Shown here: piece by piece, positions 48,849 through 62,498 of the stretch
How positions within the stretch are numbered: the stretch's first letter is position 1
How the letters are laid out: each line of letters starts with the position of its first letter
Assembly: GCA_022225965.2 (NCBI GenBank)
Contig: JAKJXP020000012.1
Span: 603,082 to 667,081, forward strand
Origin: Diatrype stigma
Lineage: Eukaryota; Ascomycota; Sordariomycetes; Xylariales; Diatrypaceae
Direction: 5' to 3'
DNA: 64,000 bases
The notes under the pieces: generated by a model
What the model was told of the DNA's origin: nothing
Seen by the model: only the letters and a program-made list of their open reading frames with translations
Database searches by the model: none
Program-made: the position numbers and the translations under genes

Positions 48849-49439
48849 TACTCACTCCGCCTAATACCGGCCCATTCGCTAACGCTCACTCCGGTCGCCA
48901 AGTCCTACATTGGACATGTAATTGTACTAGCGTATATACTTTGAAGTGCCATATAATTTGTATGTCTGAAGATGTATTTTTCTTAAGGTTAATAATTCCA
49001 TTTATGTTCATAACGGTATTTGGCATGCAAGCTGTTAATTGCAATTCGACGCCTAGCCTGGCTGCCACTATTTCCAATAATGCTGTCGCTATGAATTAAT
49101 ATAGGAATTGCACCAATTACAATAGCTTATTAACCTGGTCGCATATCATATGGTTGCATATATAACCAAAACACCAAAAATCTGTAAATATCTTATGTCG
49201 CCAGCTTCACTTTTGCTAAATTCGGAATAAATCGTACGTAATACGGATCATAACTTGGCATACCGGCTTATCCAGTTATGCATTTTTTGAAAGTTGCACT
49301 TATGTAGATATACTTTCCGGTCCATATAAATTGTATGGACTTGGTTGTATATAAGCACTAGTACAATTACATGTCCAATGTAGGACTTGGCGACCGGAGT
49401 GAGCGTTAGCGAATGGGCCGGTATTAGGCGGAGTGAGTA
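48849..49439. mobile_element. Non-autonomous DNA transposon (MITE-like) with perfect 80-bp terminal inverted repeats
   Basis: Bases 48851-48930 and 49358-49437 are perfect reverse complements over 80 bp, flanked on both outer sides by TA (48849-48850 and 49438-49439). This is a TA target-site duplication typical of Tc1/mariner/pogo transposons. The ends start CTCACTCCGCCTAATACCGG. The word CTCACTCCG occurs twice in each repeat, about 36 bases apart. Imperfect pairing continues about 40 bases inward. The total is 587 bp without the TAs. The AT-rich interior has no long frame and no transposase, so movement would need an autonomous relative elsewhere. Identical arms suggest recent insertion or recent gene conversion, and no RIP signature is visible. 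Confidence 0.9.
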
Positions 49440-50601
49440 TATGTCATGCATTGCCAAAGCATGCAATACCGACTACCTATGCTTCCATAGTACTACTGTA
49501 GACAGGTAGGTAAAAATTATCTATGCCTTTGTTTGGATTTATCTGGTTTTAGGTGCGTGTTAATGACAGAGCTGAGTCCATGCCCAGTTAGTGCTAGCTG
49601 GTGCTTCTGTTAAGACAAGATATGTGCGTTTCCTGGGCGAATCACCGCTCATTGATATACAATATGCCCATGTTCATGCATCATGATCACATACAACTTA
49701 AAAAGAAATCTAGAACTGTGTAGAAGATGGTCATCCTGGCGTTTCATGTATATATCCTTTACCTAAGCCATGTCATCTTCTACGTGCCTGCTTACTTGCC
49801 TAAAGCCCACAGGCAAGATAGGCTTTTTGCATGTAATCATAGCTATAGCTGGATATCTGCCAAAATAGGGGATTAGCATGGAACGAGTCAACGCCAAGCC
49901 AAATGTTTCAACAGTAACTTCAGCCAATACTGATTGCTTGGGGTTATATAGTAGGTAGTATACATATAACTAACCATATAGCCTCCTTATCTTACATGTC
50001 TTATAGTATTAGATATAAATATAGATATTGAAGACTAGGCGGAAGATATCATCCTCGGAATAAAAGAGACTGGAACACAAGACATCACTCGTTGAGCCAT
50101 AGATAATAGCAATTTGGAATAATTGATCTTTAGACTATGACGACTCCTCTCTCGTTGGGCATCGGTTGACTTCGTACCCCCGAGCTAATGAACAAAGAAC
50201 CGATAAAGTACGCCATAGCTATGCGATCCTATTGACGAACCAACCACGATATTACACGGAAACAGAGCAGACAAACCCTGGCGCCTGCAAGCTCGACAGG
50301 ATATGAAGCTCGTCCGGAGTATCACTCGTAGGCCCCTTCCCTTGCAAATTAAAGAGTCTTCTCTTACGTTCAACCTACCGGAACTCCAGAACCGAAATAC
50401 AGCCTCATCTTCTCATAAAGGGGCATCCCGTTTTCTCTAGAAGATGGGGGACTCCCCAACCACCAAAGAATTATACCGATATATTGGATTCCGGGTGCAT
50501 ATCCTAGCAAACTCCGAGTATGTATAGGTAGGTAACACGGCCTACCATCTCGAAGGGCTATTGTAGGATGGATATTTGTTGTCTCGGAAGACAAGACTCG
50601 C
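49440..50601. other. Spacer of about 1.2 kb
   Basis: AT-rich DNA between the element and the 3' end of RAD6. Nothing recognised. Confidence 0.45.
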
Positions 50602-51255
50602 TTAGTCCTCCCAACTCTTCTCCACTGTCTCCCGCACCCTCTTGGTATATTCCTTGCGGTTGTCCTTATAGAGGTTTGACGCTTCCACATTGGCTGGTGA
50701 GCCGGTATTCGGGTCGTTCAGTAGACTAGGTTGGCATGTAGTGTCAGTATACGAGTATGAAGTATAGTAGGTTCGGGCGTCGCGGGGTACCTTTGAATGC
50801 TCGTCAAGACGGCGGCAACATCGTACGTGGGACTCCACCGGTTCTGTAGGATGTCTAAACACAGCTCGCCGGTGGCGTAGACATTAGGGTGGAACATCTG
50901 GCTGATAAACTTGACAGCAGGCGGCTTGTTCGGATACTGTTCCTCGAAGTGCATGACGAGTCTGAAAGTGCCGTCCTCGAACGGCGTGTCGGCGGGGCCG
51001 ATGATGACAGCGTTCCTGGCGGAATTGAAGTCAGTATCAATTGTGATGGCGTTCGTGATAGAAACCCTCCCAGCGAAACCTACCATGTCATGACGTTGTC
51101 GGGTACTGGAGACGCGGAAACACCGGCAGGAGGATCGGTTTGCATGCGCTACAATATTATTAGCCAGGGCTATTCGTAAAGTCGGAGGCATAATGCGCCG
51201 AATTCGTCCCTACCTTAAAGTCGCGCATCAAACGACGACGGGCTGCGGTAGACAT
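50602..51255 (-). CDS. rad6: Ubiquitin-conjugating enzyme E2, RAD6/UBC2
   Basis: Four exons, 51255-51214, 51148-51084, 51015-50791 and 50725-50602, give 151 residues, the same as fungal Rad6. The N-terminus [19 protein letters not shown] is Rad6-specific. The catalytic Cys is at position 88 in [19 protein letters not shown], with HPN upstream. All four intron-exon junctions hold the frame. It works with Rad18 (PCNA ubiquitination in DNA damage tolerance), Bre1 (histone H2B) and Ubr1 (N-degron pathway). The acidic yeast tail is absent, as in other filamentous fungi. The gene is about 450 bases from the RIP-like island, yet its codons look unaffected. Confidence 0.97.
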
Positions 51256-51699
51256 CTTCAAGCGTAAGTCGAGGGGAAACCGGAAGGCTACCTAGTAGGC
51301 TGAAGAGCTGGAAAGATTACTGTTGCACTTCGCCTTTTATTTGGGTTGTGAAAGAAGTAGAGTTTGCCCTGGGAATCAGTGGGTAAAGAGAACCAGTGGG
51401 AATGTAAGGATAAAGTATTCGGATGGGGTAGAACGAGTCGAATGGCGAAGTCGGAATCAATTCGTAGGTGATGCTTCTTGAATGGATCAAAGCGCACGAA
51501 GAGTAGCCTGTCATTCGTGTCAGGTTCGAACGCATAGTACGAGCGGCAGTTTCCTGGTCTAGACTCCGCCGCGAAAAGTGAAAGAGTGATAAGCCATAGG
51601 TACGAAGTACGAAGGTAGCGGCCAAAAGTGAGCGAACTCTTCCGTACGGACCTACAGTACGCCAAGCCACCCATTTATAATACGTTTCTGTTCTTCCCC
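51256..51699. other. Promoter region of RAD6
   Basis: About 440 bases of ordinary composition that ends abruptly at the AT-rich block. No gene. Confidence 0.45.
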
Positions 51700-53450
51700 T
51701 CTATATTTAAGAGCAGGCCCGATTGTTGCAATTATCGTGCGATTTCTTTGGCGTTAAAGCTTTGCAAGCTTTAATAATTAATTACATTTTAAGGCTTTAT
51801 TTTTTTTCGAAATCGTTAATTTCTTTATTAATATTATTAACATTTATTTACGCCGCTTTTTTTTCGGCAGCCTTCTTTTGCGCCTGGATTATTCGAAACT
51901 ATTTCGAAGTTTCTTTTGTAACGTTTTTTAATTGCTTTTTTTCTTATTTAGTAGTAATATTAATAATAGCTTTTTAATACATATTCTTTAGCCATTTGTT
52001 ATTCGGTTTCTTTTTTTTATTATCCGAAGGCTAAATACCTTTTTTATACCTATTATTTCCCTTTAAATAAAGAATTTAAGCCATATTTTTGCGAAGTTTA
52101 TTAATAAAATGGCGGAAACGTTTTAAAGAATATTTAAGCCAATTGCTTATTTATTGCTTCTTTATATCGGCCCTTTTATTATATACTTTCTTTTTGTTAA
52201 TTTTTCTTTTTAAAATTTCTTAAGGTGGTTTAATAACATTAAGGTTAAGTAAATTCGTAGGCCATTTTAAATGCTTTATTTTAGCAGTTGCTTAAGCTTT
52301 TTTATATCATTAAAAGGCATAAGCTGGCGCGTTATTATTTTAAGCAATAAAGCGAAGCCTAGGATTATTCTTTTTAAACTTTTAAATGAAAAGAATAAAT
52401 AAAGGCTTTAAAACTTTTTCGTAATACTTTATTTAATCGATTCTTTTTCGTTTATTATTACGTATTTACTTTTCGGTTTTCTTTTTAAATACCTACTTCG
52501 GCTTTTTATTACCTTTTCGGCGAATAATATCGAACCGCCGCAATTCCGTTTTTAACTTTTAATTAAACCTTTTATTATGTTTAATAGCTTTATTATATTT
52601 ATTAATTAGTATAATATAAAATTTCTTTATCTTTTTAATTTCGATAAGCTAGTAATAATAAGAACCTATATCGTAATACGAAAAGCAGTTTTAAAATATA
52701 AATTCCATCTTTCCTTTTTACTTTTTTCGTATAACGTAGGCGTAATAGGCCTTACGGGAATTCCTTTATATTCGCCGTTTCTCTTTGTTATTATTAAGTA
52801 TTAACGAAGTTTTATCGTTTTAAATAATCGAATAAAGAACCTTATCGAACCATTTATATGCTTCGAAATATTATTTATATCGCCTTTATATTTGTTTCTT
52901 ATTTAGGCCTGGCTTAATAGTTCATTTAACGTTATTAAAACCAATAAGATATAAAGTACGAAGAATAATACGGCAGAAAAGAACAAAAGCGGAAGGATTT
53001 TTAATTTTGTTATATTCGTCGGTAATATTTTGGATTAACTATTCTTTTATAGTATTGTTTTTCGTTACGATTTTTATAATTTTCTTCTTAAGTTAGGATA
53101 TTATTTTAAAAGGTTTACCGGTTCGTTCGTTATTTTTAACGTGCTTTTCGAAAATCGTATCGTTTTTATTTCATTTACGTTTTTTGGTTTTATTAATAAA
53201 AGCGAAATAAACGGTTTTGTTATAATCGGTAATATCGTAAATTTTTCGAAAGGTTTTATTAATAAAATAAAAGATTAACGCTTACGTTTACGTAGCTAAG
53301 TCGTATTCGTAAGATTTTAAAGGCATTTTTTAAGTAAGTAATAATAATACGATATTACGAAATAATGCTTATTTCGAAGAATTTATAAATTAATTCTTAA
53401 TTTTATTAATTTAGGTATAAAAAGCGGTTATTTTCGAATCCGTAATATCC
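51700..53450. repeat. AT-rich block resembling a RIP-degraded transposable element
   Basis: About 1.75 kb of extreme A+T. By eye, TA, TT and AA dominate while CA and TG are scarce, yet CG (TTCGAA, AACG, ATCGAA) stays common. That is the pattern left by repeat-induced point mutation, which converts C to T in CpA. Edges are sharp: the left falls just after TATATTTAAGAGCAGGCC and the right at about 53450, where normal words return. Every frame is full of stops. I could not read a transposase or reverse transcriptase motif through the damage, so the ancestor is unknown. Confidence 0.75.
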
Positions 53451-54565
53451 TTAATGTATGGTATTGCATTAATGCCACATATAGGACCCAATGTTTTTCT
53501 TATACGAATTCCTACTATTAAGTAATAGGGGGGGTATTCGCTTATTTTTGGCCCTTACCTTCGTACATAGTTACGTCTTGGGGCCATCGGATTACCTAAT
53601 CTGCACATCTCATTAGCACGTGACAATGTTTGATCCATCTCCTTGGTTCCTAACCCAATTGTCTTCCTTAAATGTGTGTCTATGAACGAAACGCCGTGTC
53701 TTTCAATGCCGTCTTTCAATGCCCATGAGCACATCATGACCTTATGCATACATGAGATCGGTGAACTCCCTAATGTCCCCGTTGTCAATAAAAACGTATC
53801 ATATGCCTACTGCTTTGCATTATAACTGATACCCACCGACTAGCTACTACCCTCTTGACCACAGCCACAATAACTTGATTACAGTTGAGATTACAACTTA
53901 AGAGTCAATTCTGGGCTTGTGATATTGCAAGTCGATTAAACTCTTCCTGAAGCTCCGATAAGAGATATTCCTCCTCCAAGTTGAACTACCTACCTGTAGA
54001 GTCGTTTGCTAGTTGACGCCTAATGTTGGTAACCTCGAGAGCGTATCACGTCCCTAGCCTAATTCTTTGTTTGGCTGATTGGTAGGTTGGAATACACTTA
54101 CATGCCTATATACTACCTAGGTAGCCTATGATACGAAAGCTCGGCACCCAGTGAATGTATATAGACGGCAGCTCCCCATGATTACACAAGGTCGCGATTC
54201 TTGAGGTCTAGTTACTCATGTGGTTAGAAGCTATTCGGGCTGCCGGGACCCCAGTGGACAGACAGTGTGACACCAGTGACACCCCACTAACGATTCGGCT
54301 ACATAACTCACTGTCACGTAACCCCACTTTAAGCCGAGGGCTAACAAGCCGCCACTTTGGAATGCTGGTAGCGGATAACCCCGGAAACCGAACTGCAAGC
54401 TAGAACGTCCCTCGGCTTTGATTCTTGGGGTAATCAAGTGCTGAGCTTTCCTTCCCTGTTTCTTATCTTCTCCCTGTCTGTGTCTTCCAATATCTTCTCA
54501 CTGGGGTTTGAATTTTGTAATATTGTAAGCGTATATCTTTGTTTTCCCGGTGCGTGTTGTTTAAC
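53451..54565. other. Spacer between the AT block and the thiolase
   Basis: About 1.1 kb of normal composition with short frames only. Promoter of the thiolase at the right end (TCTTATCTTCTCCCTG leader). Confidence 0.45.
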
Positions 54566-55986
<1,421 letters not shown>

Positions 55987-56747
55987 AGGCAACCAGATAG
56001 TTACTAGCTTCAATACCCATTGCAAATATATGTAGCTGTGTAAGTGTATGCAGATATAGCTATAGCTTATAGCCTATGTAATCTTTATAATGCCGGTTCT
56101 TTTCGTGAACAAATATCACATGCATCAACCTGTTCGGGCAGGCGGGTTTGTGATGTCACCGAGCGGGCTGATGGGCTGGGCGTATGTACATACAAGGTAA
56201 GTAGTGGGACATGGGCTAGCCGCTAAGCCTTCAATTGCCGCTAATAATGGGGCCCTTTAGTTGCCCTGTGGGCACGCTTTGACCCTTCCTTACGTTACGT
56301 CCCTGGCTTTCAGCTTGAAGCCCTGAAGCCTCACCTGTGCTTGCATGTGCATCGCCCGGTAACGTCGAAGCGTTGCCGCCATTAATTGATCTTAGCAACA
56401 ATAAGGTTGTACCAGGAGAGGTCAATCGCGATTTAAAGTTAAACTTCTACGCGTGGACCTACGGAACGATACATTACCGCGTACAATTGGCACCAATTGC
56501 GCCGAACTTTGCGACCATTTGCTTTTCAATCGTCTGAAGAAGAAAGAGCCAGAATAACTACGGTAACGACGACTACGACTACGACGACGACGACGACGCG
56601 CCGCGATGCTTTGATTGGATTTCGATATAGGAAGCGAGTGAAAAACAAGGGAGAGATAGTGCGGGGGGACAGAGATCTTCCCGATCCGGAGGGGAACGCC
56701 CCCACCTTCGAGGTAGTCGCCTTGCCTCGCCTCGCGACGCGACGACA
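55987..56747. other. Spacer and CSN12-like promoter
   Basis: About 760 bases. The right half includes a trinucleotide run of the form (ACG/ACT)n at 56567-56598 that probably lies in the 5' UTR. No gene. Confidence 0.5.
56567..56598. repeat. ACG trinucleotide microsatellite
   Basis: About ten ACG or ACT triplets, 150 bases before the ATG of the CSN12-like gene. Probably transcribed but not translated. Confidence 0.85.
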
Positions 56748-58678
56748 ATGGCCTTGACCATCAAGTTCCTCACCAGCATCCGCGGCTTCCTCAAGGACCG
56801 GAACGGCGACGGGCTGCGCGACTGGCTCAAGGTCGAGCCCCCGCTGCCGCAGGACTACCTCGACCTCGCCGCCGAGCTCAAGAGCGGCTACCGCAGTAAC
56901 GATGCCGTCGCCCAGCTCGTCGATCGGTGCCTCCCGGACGAGGACGACCCGCCCGAGGAGCAGGGCACCGCCTGGGGCGGCTTCCGCGCCTTCATAAGGG
57001 AGTACTTCACCTACTGGCGCGACGTGGACTTCGAAGACCTCCTCGGTGCGCACCAGCTTCTCGTCTCACTTACCACGTACGTTCATCCGTTCATCTCGAC
57101 TCTCGTTCTCGTCCCAACCTTCTTTGTCTCGAGACTAACAACAATCGGTGAGGTACCAGGGCCTGTCAGACTGCGCTTAATCATCCGACCTACGGGACCA
57201 TCATGTACCAGACGAGCATATCGCTGTGCGCCTCCCTGTCCAAGCTGTCAATGACGCTTAACAAGCGGCCCGACCTCACCCGGAAGCTTCGGACGGTGGA
57301 TGCGGGCGAGGAGGAGCAGAAGTCGATCGTGGAACACACCACCGAGATCATCCAGAAGATCTTCACGGCCTGTCTGTCGGACCGGTCGAGCTTGCGGAAC
57401 GCGAAACCCGAGGGCAAGAAGGTCGGCGTCTACATCTTCGCCAACGTCACCTTGAAATTGTTGTTCGCAGTTGGTTTCCCCCCTCCCCCTTTTCCTCAGG
57501 CCTGGCGGCTTCCCAGCGCAATACGTGGCTATCTACCTACCTATCCACTTATACACTCGAATTCGACATGGGCCTCTTGATGATCATAAAAGACTGACCA
57601 GTCCGGCAATATGAAAAAACAGTGCCGCAAGACGCAAGTAGCAACGCAGGTCTTCACCAAGATCACGCAGAACTCGCCACCGCTGTCGTTCTACCCGGCG
57701 GCCCAGCGGGTCACGTACCTGTACTACCTGGGGCGGTTCCACTTCATCAACAACCACTTCCGGCGGGCGGCGCGGTGCCTGCAGGAGGCGTACCTGCAGA
57801 CGCCGGCGCGCTTCCAGAAGCACCGGACCCAGATCCTGACGTACCTGATCCCTTGCAACCTGCTGCTGGGGCGGCTGCCCTCGGAGCAGCTCCTCGCGCG
57901 GCCCGAGGCCCGCGCCCAGCTCGCCCCCGTCTTCGTGCCCCTCGCGCGCGCCGTCCGCGCCGGCAGCTTCCCCGGCCTCCAGCGCGCCGTCGCCGCCCAC
58001 GAGGGCTGGCTCCTCCGCAAGGGCCTGCTCCTCACCCTCACCTACCGCCTGCGCGCCCTCGTCTGGCGCTCCTTCACCCGCCGCGTCTTCCTCCTCACGT
58101 ACGCGCCCTCGGCGGACGACGCCGATGCGGGCGGCGCCATCGATCAGGAGACAGACTCTAGGAAGGCTGCCACGCTCGAGCTCGAGCACCTCCTCGTCGC
58201 CGCGCAGTTCGTCCAGCGCCGGCTCGAGGGCTGGTACGTGCCGCCGTCTCCGCACATCAACAACCACAATCACAAGGGGAGGCAGGGGAGCGGGAGCGGC
58301 ATCAACCCCATGCTGCTGAAGGCCATCATCAACAACAACAGCCGCGCGGCGGAGCAAAGCCACGGCGACTCGAGCACGTCTACCACGCTGGTGCCCCCGC
58401 CGCGCGGCCCGAAGGTGCTGCGGCCCGACGAGGGCCTCGTCTGGGGCAACATGCCCATCACGGCGGAGCACATCGAGGCCGTGGTGGCGGGCCTGGTGGC
58501 CCAGGGCCTCCTGAACGGCTTCGTGGCCCACGCCCAGGCGCGCTTCGCCGTCATCGGCGCCCGCGCCAAGGGCAGCGCCGTTGCCGCCGGCTGGCCCGTC
58601 GTCGCTGACGTCACCGTCGGCCACGACAGGGCCGAGAACGAGCCCGTGCCGGGCTGGGTGCGGGATCGCGATGTGTGA
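56748..58678 (+). CDS. PCI-domain protein, CSN12-type (COP9 signalosome / TREX-2 related)
   Basis: Three exons, 56748-57076, 57160-57469 and 57623-58678, give 564 residues. Junctions restore SLTTACQTALNHPTYG and LKLLFACRKTQVATQ. Fungal Csn12 signatures: YQTSISLCASLSKLSMTLN, KKVGVYIFANVTLKLLF, YPAAQRVTYLYYLGRFHFIN, HRTQILTYLIPCNLLLGRLP, ATLELEHLLVAAQFVQRRLE and, in the winged-helix end of the PCI domain, VVAGLVAQGLLNGFVAH. The intron 2 donor is GTTGGT, weaker than usual but frame-keeping. Homologues bind mRNA-export factors (TREX-2, with Sem1) or the COP9 signalosome. Low-complexity inserts of Asn/His/Gly (HINNHNHKGRQGSG) make it longer than some relatives. PCID2/Thp1 is the main alternative. 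Confidence 0.88.
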
Positions 58679-60911
58679 GTTGAGTGTCGGACGGATGGAC
58701 GGACTTCATTATCAGATCAGACGAGCGGAGAAGAATCAGGGAAAAAGGATAAAGGTTGAAAGAGCGGAGTCATTTGATTTGCATATATCCCCTTCCCATT
58801 GCACTGAAAGAGATGAATACTTCACCGACCAAACCACCCAACCTTCTAAGACTAGCAACGAGAAGGTCAGCTGTATATGTGTATACGTGCGAGTGTTTAG
58901 GGACGTTCCGAGCTGTTCTGTCTGTCATGTGGGTCATATGGTCAATCATACTGGTTCATATGGGATGGATGAGTAACGCGCGAGCTTCGTTCATGATACC
59001 CCTTTCCTACGAGCTTTATTAGGCGGCAGTCTTTGATGAGCTTTTTTTTGCATTTGCACGTGTAAGCCAGGTTGCTATGGCTAGAGAAATACTAGACTAT
59101 GCTTTCCTTGCCATGCAGACACGCACACAGACAAACTGCATTATGGGAGCTAGTTCGCTAGCTAGGTACCTAATTAGAGGTTATATGTGAAGCAGGCAGA
59201 CGGACGGATGGACAGACAGAGACGACAGGAATATCAGTATTCAGTGAGACCTTTCGGGTTTTGCCCGTAAACTACGCGTGGGGAGATAAAGATGCAGGGG
59301 GTAGATACTAAATAACGACCAGGAGATCGAAGGTCGGGCTACCTCCAAGGGGCGAGGGGGATACATATCCGACAAGGTCGCGTTCATGATTCCAACATAA
59401 CTTCAGTCAAGGTAGCCTGCTGAACGATATCTGCGATATTATGTGGCTTAGGATACCTCCGTGATCTACCTCTTTCAATTCAGGTCCAGCCCAGTGTAGT
59501 CCACTTCAGCCGTTCACAAAACCACGAGCATCATTTGCCTACCGACACTTCCGTAGTCAAGACCGGTAATCGCGATGCGGGAATAAGATGTGAATTGGGT
59601 TTCAGTCAATAGTATAGGTGTTAGATAACAGATACCAACATTAATAACCACCTAGGCTGTGCCTCAAATACTTGGGTAAGTAGGTAGTTATGTGGAACAG
59701 ACAGAAAATCTGCTCGGGTTCCAAGACAGTTAGGTCACTATCTCTACCAGCGATACGAGACTTATTCATTCACCTAGGGTTGTCTTCTTAGTTCTTGAGC
59801 TTCATATTGATTCTTGCATTGAGAGAGCTCTGAATATAGGCAGTTCTAAGGTTTTGGACGACGTAGAAACTACCTAATGATCCGCAGGCCGGAGCCGCAG
59901 CAGAAAGACAACAAGATATCCACCGCCGCGAGGACATTCCATGCGTCCCCTCCGGAGCCTGACTGACTCTAAACCAATAGTCAGCCGGCCAGCCGGCCAG
60001 AATCCCCTTCTCCTCCTTCCTTCCATTCCCAACCCGGTTCCTCTTCCGCCCGTCCAGCCCTCATATCAAGGGTATCTCCCTCCATGTCCGCCCTGACAAA
60101 ACCTGCCATGCACGGCGAGGAGTCAACTTGATTGCTGAGACAACCAGGTAGAAAAATAGAGAAAATGCCACAAGAACTGCGTATCGGAATCATGTTTCAT
60201 CTGATCGTATAATGTCTCGTCCTGACTCGGAAATTCGGATACCTTCAAAAGGAAAACCGATCCCTTCTTCCCTTCATTCTGGTTTGTGCCTCAGGCTCCG
60301 CCAACTTTGGTATAAGAAAAGAAAGTAGAATAGACAGGTGACAATGGGCCAGGTCGGCCAAAGAAGATTAGACACAAGAATAGAACGGACCACCCCCTTT
60401 TCCCACCACTTCGGTTGTTCTCGAAACATCCAATAGATGAAACGTCCCCCGCGTCTCTCTTATCTCGCGTCCGAAAGACAAGTTTGTAACATAAAATGCA
60501 CCAAGCCGCCGCTCGCAAATGGGGTATAATGGAGAAGGCAAGAAAAAGGTGGGTATTTCGCCATAGGCAGGGCAAGAAGTATAGCATGTCAGAAGGTCGG
60601 CATGGCAGTTAAGACAAAAAAACCGGGTTACGTCGAGACGGTTTCGAAGAATAGACAATAAACACTAATAAGGGTGGGTAGGTAGGTAAATTCGTTATGT
60701 GCGGGTCAAACCAGGAGGTATGGATTCCTCTTCAAAAGTCGTACATCTTCGGAACAAGCGTTACAAAATAATATGCTGCATTCCCGGGGCCGGGATCCTC
60801 TGGATGCCATGCCGGGAATGCCGAGAACTATTTATGAGAACAGAAGGTAGGTTAGGCAGGCAGCAAGCCATGTCAAGGCAGGCCTGCCTGTTCATTCGTC
60901 GCCGACGGCTT
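58679..60911. other. Tail-to-tail spacer of about 2.2 kb
   Basis: 3' flanks of the CSN12-like and SUN-family genes. Many CTAGGTAC, GGTAGGTA and GACGGACGGATGG words occur. A GGCCGGCC patch is near 59985-60000. Minus-strand frames at 60291-60658 lack motifs. No gene. Confidence 0.4.
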
Positions 60912-62498
60912 CTACAGCATGTAGCCAGCAGCCACGAGAGCGACGATGAGGCCAGCCATGGCGGCACCGCCGTGGTTACTTCCAGCGTTCTCGTTCGATT
61001 CCGTCTCACTTGCTGCTGCGGGCTCGGAATCCGCGGTGCTGAGGTCCGCAGGTCCAGAAGATGTCGAACTAGGGCTGTTCCATCCGAAGCTTGAACTTGT
61101 TTGGTTCTCTTGGAAGATACCTCCTATGCCTAGCAAGGCGGTGGGAGAGGCTGAAGGACTACCGCTAGCTGAGTAGGAGCCTGCGGTCGAGGAGGGCGAT
61201 GAGCTTGTGGTTGATTCCGGGCTCGAAGTGGACGTCGATGTCGACGTCGACGAGGCAGCCGATGATGGAGTCGATGATGGCGTCGTAGAAGTCGTGGAAG
61301 TCGTGGAAGAAGTCGTGGGCGCCGCGGAAGTCGTGCTAGTCGTGGTAGGAGCAGAACTAGTAGTTGGCGTAGCGGATGTGGTAGATACCACAGGGGCCGA
61401 GCTCGTATAAGATCCCCCCGATCCGTTCAGGAACGATACGACAATGTTGGCTTTAGAACCCGAGGGTACAGTGACCACGCAGAAGGGCGAGCCTCCAGCA
61501 CCAGCAGCCTCCTGGTCGCTCGTAACCCCACTACCATCGACCTTGCATGGGATTCCTTCACAGTCGTCATTAGGGCATTCGATTTCCAACCCAAATTCAG
61601 GCTTCGTGCTGTAGAGTGAGGAGGACTGCCACACTGGGTTCAGTCCAACTTTGACGAAAGTCGAACCGTCAGCGTCCGTGTTAGCGCCTGCGACATATGG
61701 CGACCAGTTCCCAATCGGCTTGCTCTCATCCCCCCAATGGCAGCCTTCGTCAGAGCCAATGCCAGGGGCGTTAATGTAGTAACTGAAATTGTTAGAGTCA
61801 CGTGCGTCTACTTATATATGGTGTGTATGCTTACTGTGCGGCTGTTGCATCCCAATAATGAGGATCAGGGACGGCGATTGTGGCGGTGTCGAATACGTCC
61901 GTTGGGATAAGCATGTCTTCATAACCAGGTAAGACTGTCTGGCAGAACGATACAACATCTCCACACTTGTTCACAACTTCAACAGTACCGGTGCCGTCTA
62001 CACAGCAAGGTTCGTCACTGAACGGAACTTCGATCTCCCCGTCGTCATTGCAGTAAAGTCCTCCATACTATTGCAAGTCAATGGTGCGTCCTCCAAAAGC
62101 ACGAGATTGCTGCTTACTGTGGACTCTGGGAAGTTATAGGTGGTATCAGGCTTCCATTGGTTCATCACTTTACCGGGAGGGCAAGCAAATGGACACCAGG
62201 TACCTCCGACGCACTCTTGATCAGGAGCCATAGCCCAGCCGCCATTCTCGCTGTCTGGAGTCACCGCAACGAGTCCCTTATCGGTTGGGAATTTGCATGC
62301 GCTCCCACCCCTCTTTTTCAGTTCAGTGGTATTCCGTGCACTGTACTTCTCGTTGTAACTTGCGCTCGGAATAGCATGCGCATGGGAGAGCTTCTGGTGG
62401 TGAAGATGTTGATGTCGGTGCTGCAGTGTAGCGACAGCCTGCGTGGAGAGCAGGCCGACGACCGACCCAACGGCGGCCTGTATCGTGGTGATCTTCAT
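60912..62498 (-). CDS. SUN-family (GH132) cell-wall protein with Ser/Thr-rich stalk and GPI signal
   Basis: Three exons, 62498-62118, 62067-61835 and 61782-60912, give 494 residues. Signal peptide MKITTIQAAVGSVVGLLSTQ, then a His-rich stretch (LQHRHQHLHHQKLSHAHA), then ELKKR, a likely Kex2 site, just before the SUN domain (CKFPTDKGLVAVTPDSE). Family markers are GGTWCPFACPPGKVM with paired Cys, YNFPESTYGGLYCNDDGEI across intron 1, HYYINAPGIGSDEGCHWGD across intron 2, and VVTVPSGSKANIVVSF. A Ser/Thr/Ala stalk of about 170 residues and a hydrophobic end (AAMAGLIVALVAAGYML) predict GPI anchoring. SUN proteins act on beta-1,3-glucan during septation and wall growth. Enzyme activity is known only for some. 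Confidence 0.94.

Noticed and set aside
57584..58624. 346-codon minus-strand frame opposite CSN12
   Set aside because: Shadow of GC-rich coding DNA. The plus strand carries the PCI signatures.
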